Assembly: GCF_014839835.1 (NCBI RefSeq)
Contig: NC_071646.1
Location: forward strand, 6,628,001-6,692,000
Source: Dryobates pubescens
Lineage: Eukaryota; Chordata; Aves; Piciformes; Picidae
Direction: 5' to 3'
DNA length: 64,000 bases
This document shows positions 39,401 through 48,500 of the stretch, piece by piece; the first letter of the stretch is position 1, and each line of letters starts with the position of its first letter. The position numbers and the translations under genes were made by a program. The notes beneath the pieces are model-generated. The model was not told where the DNA came from and did no database searches. It saw only the letters and a program-made list of their open reading frames with translations.

Positions 39401-40010
39401 CCGCGCTGCCCCCGCGCTGCCCCCCGCGCGCCCCCGCCCCTTTACCTCGGCCGCGCTCGCGCCGTCCCCGCGCCGCCCCGCCCCGCCCGGCCCCGCCCCG
39501 CCCCGCCCCCTCCTTTCCGGCTGTCGCGAAAGTGTCGTAAAAGCGCCGCCCGGTGCGGGGAGACTGAGGTAGAGCTGGGCTGCCGCCGCGGCCGGGCGGG
39601 CGGGGAGGCGCGGGGGGCTCTCGTCTCGTCTCTGCGCGCTCCCTCGGGGTGGGTCGGGGTCTCTGCGGGAGGGGGGGAGCCGTGTGGGTGAGGGGAGGGG
39701 CCCGCGGGGTTGGGGCTGGGCCTTTGCCGCAGGCTGGGCCGGGGTCCCCCCGCCCGGCCCGGCCGCGTCCCGGCAGCCCCGGCAGCTGCCCCGGCTGGGC
39801 GGGGGGAGAAGCGGCTGGCTGGGCCGAGGGCTGCCCTTGCCCCGTGTCACCTCCTGCCGGCGCCCGCCGGCGGGCAGCCAGCCCCGGGTGAAAGTCCTGC
39901 GGCAGCCGGGCGGTGCGGGGTGGGTTTTGCAGGGGCAGGCGGCCGGGGGCTGCTTTCTGGCCGCGGGGGCAGAAACCTTTCGGGGAGAGAGGGAAAACAA
40001 ACAGCTTGCT
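39400..40010. promoter_or_regulatory. CpG island, likely bidirectional DRAM2-CEPT1 promoter
   Basis: Very CpG-rich sequence between the divergent genes with several GGGGCGGGG-type Sp1 boxes at 39470-39515 and no TATA box. On the minus strand a strong donor GCCGAG|GTAAAG at 39446/39445 would end the non-coding exon 1 of DRAM2. On the plus strand possible CEPT1 exon 1 donors include GAG|GTAGAG (39568/39569) and GTGG|GTGAGG near 39687. Divergent arrangement is known for these genes in mammals. Confidence 0.75.
39446..39520 (-). other. DRAM2: Putative non-coding exon 1 of DRAM2
   Basis: Inferred from a CpG island, a strong GTAAAG donor at its low-coordinate end, and the acceptor of exon 2 lying 27 bases before the ATG, which demands an upstream non-coding exon. 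The 5' end is a guess. Confidence 0.45.
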
Positions 40011-40344
40011 GCATCGAAAGGCCTTTTTATGGCCATCCAGGGCAACACCCACAGGGGCCTTCTGGGTGACTAAGTCTGGTTTGGTGACAAAGGGCTGGGT
40101 GCAGGTCTGCCTGCTCTCCAGGTTATCAGGTTCCTTGCTGACAGCTTCCCCAGGCTGGCCTGGCGCTGGGGAAATTGCTGTCATTAAGCTGTGGAAGGGA
40201 GAGTGCTTTGCTTGTGCCAGTGTTGACTTTTGATTTACTCTGCTTGTTCTCCCTACCTGGCATGCCAGCTGCTGATGGCTGTCACCTCTCTACCTTCATT
40301 CTGCTGGAGGTCACAACCATTTTATCCCCTCCCCACCTTTGTAG
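40011..40344. other. CEPT1 intron 1 start
   Basis: Drops from CpG-island composition to ordinary sequence; no feature recognised. Confidence 0.4.
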
Positions 40345-40655
40345 ACTCAGAGAATTGTCAGGGCTGGAAGGGAGCTCAAGGCTGAGGCAGCTCCAAGCCC
40401 CTGCCATGGGCAGGGACACCTCACACCACAGCAGGTTGCTCACAGCCACCTCCAGCCTGGCTGCAAACACCTCCAGGCAGGAGGCTGCCACCACCTCCCT
40501 GGGCAGCCTGTGCCAGGCTCTCACCACCCTCCTGGCCAACAACTTCTTCCTCACAGCCAATCTCCATCTCCCCACTTCTAGTTCTGCTCCCCCCCCCCCC
40601 GAGTCCTGTCCCTCCCTGACACCCTCCAGAGTCCCTCCCCAGCTTTCCTGTAGGC
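40345..40655 (-). mobile_element. CR1 LINE 3' fragment
   Basis: Antisense copy of the 28941-29340 subfamily; interrupted near 40592 by a run of ten or so C. Confidence 0.88.
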
Positions 40656-41000
40656 CTCTTTCTTGTGGATGAGTAACAAACTTTTGTTTCCAGCCTCCTT
40701 TCTCTGCTGGTGTGGGGAGTTCTGTGTTTATGGTCATCTGCCTGCAATGGAGGTGGAGCCATGGTGAGGGTCATTGTTTGCCCTGGAGGAGCTGTTCCTG
40801 ACCCTGTGCTTTCCCAACCAGTGGCTGCAGGCTTTGTTTACCCAGCTAAAGCTCTTTGGCTCCTGCTGAACTCAAATGAGCTTTCACCTGAACTGGGGTG
40901 GATTGGGAGAAGGAACAAAAGCCCCAGGAAAAGTGAAATCAGGAGCAGTGACCTCATCAGAATGCTTTTAGCTGCCTTTGGGTGGTGGTTCCTCATCACC
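40656..41000. other. CEPT1 intron 1 spacer
   Basis: No recognised feature. Confidence 0.4.
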
Positions 41001-41178
41001 AAAGGGACAAAGCTGCCCCAAACCTGTTGAGCTGAAGGCTGCTCTGAGACAAAGCTGCCCCAGACCTCTTGAAGTGAAGGCTGCTCTGAGACAAAGCTGC
41101 TCCAACCTCACTGAGCTGAAGGCTGCTCTGAGACAAAGCTGCCCCAGACCTCTTGAAATGAAGGCTGCTCTGTGTTTG
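41001..41178. repeat. 42-bp tandem repeat, four copies
   Basis: Units share TGAAGGCTGCTCTGAGACAA then AGCTGCCCCAGACCT. A short GTCTGTCTGTCTGTCTGTT run follows at about 41202. Confidence 0.88.
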
Positions 41179-41471
41179 AGCAGTTGAGAGGCTGCAGTGG
41201 TGTCTGTCTGTCTGTCTGTTAGGCTCAGCTAGCTCTCCCATGACAGGCCAGGGTACTGCCTGTGCCTTGCTCTGTAACATAAGTCCCTGGTGTGGTGTAA
41301 GTTTCTGCTGCTGCTGCAACTCAGGCTGCTGGCTGCAGGGTGTTTGCTTCAGTGAGCAGCAGGGGAAGCAAACAGATGAACCTTAACCATTGCTTAGCCC
41401 CTGGGCAGTGCTTGGCTTTGGTCCTCCCCCCAGCAGGTCTCTGAACTTTGTTTTCCAAGGGGGAGCTCAGA

Positions 41472-42030
41472 GAAATCACAGAGTTATGGAGTGGCCTGGG
41501 CTGGAAAGGACCTCAGAGCTCAGCCAGTTCCAGCCCCCTGCCATGCCCAGGGACACCTCCCCCCAGCACAGCTTGCTCAGGGCCTCATCCAGCCTGGTCC
41601 TCAACACCTCCAGGCAGGGCACAGCCACAGCCTCCCTGGGCAGCCTGTGCCAGAGTCTCCCCAGCCTCACTCTCCACAATCTCTTCCTCCTCTCCACTCT
41701 CAGTCTCCCCTCTCCCAGCTCAAAGCCTTTGTTCCTCCTCCTGTCCCTCCCAGCCCCTGTCCCAAGTCCCTGCCCAGCTCTCCTGGAGCCCTTCAGGTCC
41801 TGCAAGGCTGCTCTGAGCCTTCTCCTCTCCAGGCTGCACAGCCCCAACCCTCCCAGCCTGGCCCCATAGCAGAGATTCTTCATCTTCTGCTCATCTCTGT
41901 GGCCTCCTCTGGAGCCTCTCCAGGCCCTGCTTGTGCTGGGCCCCCCCAGAGCTGGAGGCAGTGCTGCAGGTGGGGGCTGGGCAGAGGGGCAGAGTCCCCT
42001 CCCTGCCCTGCCTGCAGCCCAGCTCAGCTC
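41472..42030 (-). mobile_element. CR1 LINE 3' fragment
   Basis: Antisense, starting ATGGAGTGGCCTGGGCTGGA; same subfamily as 57465-57835 and 59099-59680. It lies 150 bases upstream of the first CEPT1 coding exon. Confidence 0.9.
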
Positions 42031-42178
42031 CTGGCCCCTCCGCTTTCGACTCGGCCTCCTCCCTTTGCTGCTGGCCAGTGAAAAGCTGCTCAGAGCAGCC
42101 CCTGGGAACTTTGGTTGTCTGCAGAGCTGCTCTGTGCCCTCTCACCTGCAGCATGTCTGCCCCCTCCCTGTCTTGCAG

Positions 42179-42583
42179 GGTCTTATGGTGGTGTGGAGCA
42201 GCTGCCCCGTGCCGAGCCGGAGCCCCGAGGCCTCCCGACCCATGAGCGGGCAGCGCGGCGTCAAGCGGCGATGTGGGGAGTCCCACCTGGAGGCCGTGGC
42301 AGGCTGTGCTCATGGCCCTGCTGCTGCTGGATGTGTGCTGAGCAAACTGGTGCAGCTGCCCACCCCTCCCCTCTCCAAGCACCAGCTGAAACGGTTGGAG
42401 GAGCACAAGTACCAGAGTGCAGGCCGCTCCCTGCTTGAGCCTCTGATGCAAGGTTACTGGGAATGGTTAGTGGGGAGAGTGCCAGCCTGGATTGCCCCCA
42501 ACCTCATCACCATCATTGGACTGTTAATAAACATCTTTACCACTCTGCTGTTAGTATATTACTGCCCCACAGCTACAGAGCAG
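42179..42583 (+). CDS. CEPT1: CEPT1 first coding exon with 5' UTR
   Basis: Acceptor CCTGTCTTGCAG ends at 42178. ATG at 42242 starts [14 protein letters not shown], aligned with human MSGHRSTRKRCGDS; 114 codons to TATEQ; donor GTAAGT. An in-frame ATG 19 codons upstream (42185) has no stop between and could add [19 protein letters not shown]. Confidence 0.95.
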
Positions 42584-45500
42584 GTAAGTCTGGGGACTGC
42601 TGGCTGGCTCTGGGGCTGCCCTTGCCCAGCAGCAGCTGGCGCTGGGTTCTGCTGCTGCCTTCTGCTCTCTGGGGAGAGCTTTCTCCTGGGCCTGCCTGCA
42701 GCTGTCAGAGCATCACAGAAGGGCTGAAGGTGGAAGGCACCTCAGGGAGCCTCTGTTCCAACCTCTCAGCTAGACTCAGCTGCTCCAGGCCTCATCCAGC
42801 CTGGCCCTGAACACCTCCAGGCAGGGGACAGCCACAGCCTCCCTGGGCAGTCTGTGCCCTCCCCTCAGCTGCCCCTGCTCTGCCCTGAGCTGCAGCCTGG
42901 CCCTGCCCTGCCCTCCCCTCAGCTGCCCCTGCCCTGCCTCAGCTGCAGCCTGGCCCTGCTCTGCCCTCAGCTGCCCCTGCCCTGCCTCAGCTGCAGCCTG
43001 GCCCTGCCCTGCCTCAGCCCCTGCCCTCCCCTCAGCTGCAGCCTGGCCCTGTCCTGCCCTGCCCTGAGCTGCAGCCTGCCCCTGCCCTGCCTCAGCTGCA
43101 GCCTGGCCCTGCCCTGCCTCAGCCCCTGCCCTGCCCTCAGCTGCAGCCTGCCCCTGCCCTGCCTCAGCTGCCCCTGCCCTGCCTCAGCTGCCCCTGCCCT
43201 GCTTCAGCCCCTGCCCTGCCTCAGCTGCAGCCTGGCCCTGCCCTGCCTCAGCCCCTGCCCTCCCCTCAGCTGCAGCCTGCCCCTGCCCTCCCCTGCCCTG
43301 AGCTGCAGCCTGCCCCTGCCCTCCCCTCAGCTGCCCCTGCCCTCCCCTCAGCTGCCCCTGCCCTGCCTCAGCTGCCCCTGCCCTGCCTCAGCTGCCCCTG
43401 CCCTGCCTCAGCTGCCCCTGCCCTGCTTCAGCCCCTGCCCTGCCCTCAGCTGCAGCCTGGCCCTGCCCTCCCTCAGCCCCTGCTCTCCAGCCCATTCCCC
43501 CTGCTCCTGTCTCTTCAGGAAGTCTCTCTGCAGCCTTCCTGCAGGATCCCTTCAGGGACTGGAAGGCAGCTGTGAGGTTGTTGCTGGCTTCTTACCTTTA
43601 AGCTCATTTCTAGCAGTCTCTGGGATGTGTGTGCCTCTGGGAGCAAGGCCATGCAGACTGGGGGGTGAGCACACTGCTGGCTGAGTGGAGCTTTGGTCAA
43701 GGTGGATAAGAGGAACTGGCCTGGAATTGTGCCAGGGGAGGCTGAGGTTGGAGAGGAGGCAAAATGTCTTTGCTGGAGGAGTGGTCAGGGCCTGGCAGAG
43801 GCTGCCCAGGGAGGTGGTGGAGTGCCCATGGCTGGAGGGGTTGCAGCAAGCTGTGGCCATGGCAGCTGGGCCCAGGGCTTGGTGGCCATGGGGGGGTTGG
43901 GTTGGTGCTGGACTCAGTCTTGGAGGTCTTTTCCAGACACTTCTGTGGTTCAGTGAAGCTATCAGACAAGGCCTTGTTCCACATCAGGCTGTGGTGGAGC
44001 TGCTGCAGGGCCCTTGCAGCCCCCCCAGGGCTTGGGTGCAGGGAGCTCAGGGGATGTGCAGCTGCCTCCAGGGGTTTTGCCTGTTTGTGTTCCCTGCCTG
44101 TGGGGTCAGTCACCTTCAGCTTCTGATCTGCAGTTCCCACACCACAAGAGGCACAAGGGGACTCCTTTGGCAGGGAGCTGAGGCTCTTTGAGCCCAGCCA
44201 GAGCTGCACCACTGCAAGGAACTTGAGCTGGGGCAAAGGGTTGAGCCCCAGAGAGGCTGCTTGCTCTGTGCTGCTGTGACCCAGCTCAGCTCACTGGGGT
44301 AGAAGAACCTTTCCCCAGCCCATGTGGGCCCTGGCAGCACAGAGCAGGGGCTTGGGTGCAGTGGGAGCTGTGCTGGGGGAGCTCAGCTGTCCTCCAGAGT
44401 GTTGTGAGGAGGTTGCACAGGAGTCAGTTGTAGTCTTTGTTCTGAGTGCACTGCCCTGCCCTCAGCTGAGCTGCCTGTGGGGGCTGGGGGCAGGGGCACC
44501 CAGGGCCCTGTGGGGGCTGCTGGGGGCAGGGGCACAGAGTGCCCTGTGGGGGCTGCTGGGGGCAGGGGCACCCAGGGCCCTGTGGGGGCTGCTGGGGGGC
44601 AGGGGCACCCAGGGCCCTGTGGGGGCTGCTGGGGGGCAGGGGCACAGAGTGCCCTGTGGGGGCTGCTGGGGGGCAGGGGCACAGAGTGCCCTGTGGGGGC
44701 TGCTGGGGGGCAGGGGCACAGAGTGCCCTGTGGGGGCTGCTGGGGGCAGGGGCACAGAGGGCCCTGTGGCTGCTGCTGGCCTGGGGGCAGGGCCACAGGA
44801 GCCTTTGTGAGGTGTTTGCAGCTGACAGCAAGCTGGGGGCAGAGGTTGGTCAGGCAGAGGGCAGAAGGGCTCTGCAGAGGGACCTGGACAGGCTGCACAG
44901 ATGGGCAGAGGCCAACAGGATGGCATTCAACAAGGCCAAGTGCCAGGGGCTGCACTTTGGCCACAGCAACCCCAGGCAGAGCTACAGGCTGGGGGCAGAG
45001 TGGCTGAGAGCTGCCAAACAGAGAGGGACCTGGGGGTGCTGATTGACAGCTGCCTGAACAGGAGCCAGCAGTGTGCCCAGGGGGCCAAGCAGGCCAAGGG
45101 CAGCCTGGCCTGCAGCAGGAGCAGTGTGGCCAGCAGCAGCAGGGAGCTCATTGTGCCCCTGGACTCTGCACTGCTGAGGCCACAGCTGGAGTCCTGTGTC
45201 CAGCTCTGGGCCCCTGAGGTCAGGAAGGACATTGAGAGACTTGAAGGTGTCCAGAGAAGGGCAACAAGGCTGGGGAGAGGCCTTGAGCACAGCCCTGGGA
45301 GGAGAGGCTGAGGGAGCTGGGGTTGCTTAGCCTGCAGGAGAGGAGGCTCAGGGGAGACCTCATTGCCCTCTGCAACTCCCTGCGGGGAGGTTGGAGCCAG
45401 GTGGGGGTTGGGCTCTTCTCCCAGGCAGCCAGCCCCAGAACAAGAGGACACAGTCTCAAGCTGTGCCAGGGGAGGTTTAGGCTGGAGGTGAGGAGAAAGT

Positions 45501-48500
45501 TCTTCACCGAGCGAGTCGTTCATCACTGGGATGTGCTGCCCAGGGAGGTGGTAGAGTCCCCATCCCTGAAGGGGTTCCAGAGGGGATTGGATGTGGCCCT
45601 TGGAGCCATGGTCTGGTCATGAGCCTTGGGGTCTCTTCCAGCCTCAGTTACACTGTGAGACTGTGAGGCTGTGAGAGAGCCTCAGGCCAAGCCTCCTGCT
45701 GGCTGCAGCTCTGCACCCAAACCCTGCTGGCTGCTCAGCAGCCTGAGGGCTGCAGGGGCAGGGAGCTGTTTCCTCGCTTCAGCTGCAGAAGAACTTTGTG
45801 CTGAGGTGGCTTCAGCTGCTCTGCTCTCCCAGATGGCCCAGGGAGGTGGTGGAGCTGTGAGCTGCTGCCTCTGCCGTGCTGGGAAGCTCTCTGCTGAGGA
45901 AAATGGGGCTTGGGAAGGCCAGGAATAGCTTCTCTTCCCCCCCTCCCCCCTCCTGAGAGCGGTTTTGCTTTCAGATGTAAATTCTCTTCCTCGTGGCTCG
46001 GCCTGGGTTCAGCTCCCTTCAAAGGGGACTTGTTCCTTCCTGCTCAGGCAAGGTGTGGCCGAGGGGATGTGGTTGCTGCTTAACAGCTTCAGAAGCTGAG
46101 ACACAAAGAGCTCTGCTGCCTGCTCAGGGGGACCCCAGCCAGCAAAGTGCTGCCTGAGGGCCTGGAGGAGGGTTTGGGGAGGGGGAAAGAGGAAATAGGA
46201 TTGGGCTGAGAGGGAGCTGTGAGAGCTGCTGCAGGCACAAAGAGCAGAGATCTTCCTGGAGGCTTCCTGCAATCAGCCAGGTTGGAAGAGACCTCCAAGA
46301 TCATCCAGCCCAGGCTATCCCCCAGCCCCAAGCAGGCCCTGGCCCTGGGGGCCTCCTCCAGGCTGTGCTTGAAGGCCTCCAGGGAGAGCAGCTCCAGCAC
46401 ATCCCAGTGGCTGTAGGAAGGACCTAAGGAAGTCAGATCCCAGCTCCAGGGAGCACCCATGGGAGGTTCATGCAGAGTTCCTGTTCCAGGCCAGGCTGGA
46501 TGAGGCCTGCAGCAAGCTGTGCTGGTGGGAGCTGTCCCTGCCCATGGCAGGGGGGTGGCACTTGGATGATCTTGAAGGTCCCTCCCAGCCCATTCTGTGG
46601 TGCTGTGAAACCTCCACCCTGGCAATCAGAGCATCACAGAATGGTTTGAGTGGGAAGGGACCTCCAAAGGTCATCTTTTTAGTCCAACCCTCCACTGGCT
46701 CAGGCTGCTCAGAGCCTTCTTGAGCCTGGCCTTGAGTATCTCCAGGGCTGGAGCCTCAGCCCCCTCCCTGGGCAACCTGCTGCAGTGCTCCAGCAGCCTC
46801 CTTCCTCACATCCAGTCTCAACCTGCTCTGCTCTCAAACCATTGCCCCTGGCCCTGCAGGCCTTTGGGAGCAGTCCCTCTGCAGCCTTCTTGTAGCCCCC
46901 TTCAGGTCCTGGAAGGCTGCCTGGAGCCTTCTCTTCTCCAGGCTGAGCAGCCCCAACTCCCTCATCCTGGCCCCACAGGGGAGGTTCTGCAGCCCTCTGC
47001 TCATCTTTGTGGCCTCCTCTGGACCTGCTCCACCAGGCCCCTGTCCTTCCTGTGTTGAGGCTCCCAGAGCTGCTTGGAGCTGCCAAAAGCAGAGCCTGGT
47101 GCCAGCTTCTGAGGCAGGATGAAATGTTCTGGGGAGCTACAGCAGCAGGAGCAATGCAAGCTCTGGGAGGAGAGAGCTTGGAGCTGCTGTGACTCATGGC
47201 TGTGTGGCCCAGGCTGCACTCCAGAGCTGTAGGAGAGCAGAGTCAGCTTTGCTGGAGCTGCTTGGCTGGGCTTGGGGCTCCCTGGTGTGCTCTGTGAGCT
47301 GAAGGGGCTCACAAACGCTCCCTGCATGCAGTGTGGCAGCAGGGGAGGCTGCAGAAGCTCCACCCAGGGCAGCTGAATGAATGTGGCACCTGAGAGAGGC
47401 TCAGGGCAGCCCTCTGGCTCCTGTGGCTGTTGTGGTTTGTGCTTCAGAGGCTGGAAAGGAGCTGGAATGCAGCCTGGGGGGTCACCAGGCTGGCACTGTT
47501 GGGCCTCTGGAGGCAGCTGTGGGGCATGGAACTGGCAAAGCTGCTGCTGGCTAGGGGGGCTCAGGGGGCTGGAGAAGCTCTCCTGTGGGGACAGGGTGAG
47601 ACAGATGGGGATGGAGAGCCTGGGGAGAGAAGGCTGTGAAAGGGTTGGGGCTGTGAGCATGGGGGAGAGAAGGCTGAAAGGGTTGGGGCTGCAGAGCCTG
47701 GGGAGAGAAGGCTGAAAGGGTTGGGGCTGTGAGCCTGGGGAGAGAAGGCTGAAAGGGTTGGGGCTCCAGAGCCTGGGGAGAGAAGGCTGAAAGGGTTGGG
47801 GCTGGCTGTGAGCATGGGGAGAGAAGGCTGAAAGGGTTGGGGCTGTGGGCATGGGGGAGAGAAGGCTGAAAGGGTTGGGGCTGTGAGCCTGGGGAGAGAA
47901 GGCTGAAAGGGTTGGGGCTGGCTGTGAGCATGGGGAGAGAAGGCTGAAAGGGTTGGGGCTGTGAGCCTGGGGGAGAGAAGGCTGAAAGGGTTGGGGCTGT
48001 GAGCCTGGGGGAGAGAAGGCTGAAAGGGTTGGGGCTGTGAGCATGGGGGAGAGAAGGCTGAAAGGGTTGGGGCTGGCTGTGAGCATGGGGAGAGAAGGCT
48101 GAAAGAGTTGGGGCTGTGAGCCTGGGGGAGAGAAGGCTGAAAGGGTTGGGGCTGGCTGTGAGCATGGGGGAGAGAAGGCTGAAAGGGTTGGGGCTGTGAG
48201 CATGGGGAGAGAAGGCTGAAAGGGTTGGGGCTGGCTGTGAGCATGGGGAGAGAAGGCTGAAAGGGTTGGGGCTGCAGAGCCTGGGGAGAGAAGGCTGAAA
48301 GGGTTGGGGCTGTGAGCATGGGGAGAGAAGGCTGAAAGGGTTGGGGCTGTGAGCCTGGGGAGAGAAGGCTGAAAGGGTTGGGGCTGTGAGCATGGGGAGA
48401 GAAGGCTGAAAGGGTTGGGGCTGGCTGTGAGCATGGGGAGAGAAGGCTGAAAGGGTTGGGGCTGTGAGCATGGGGAGAGAAGGCTGAAAGGGTTGGGGCT

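Noticed and set aside
38249-40184. Collagen-like or PGGA-rich open frames of about 600 codons over the GC-rich array
   Set aside because: Composition artefact of the repeat and CpG island; no conserved start, and several frames are open simultaneously.
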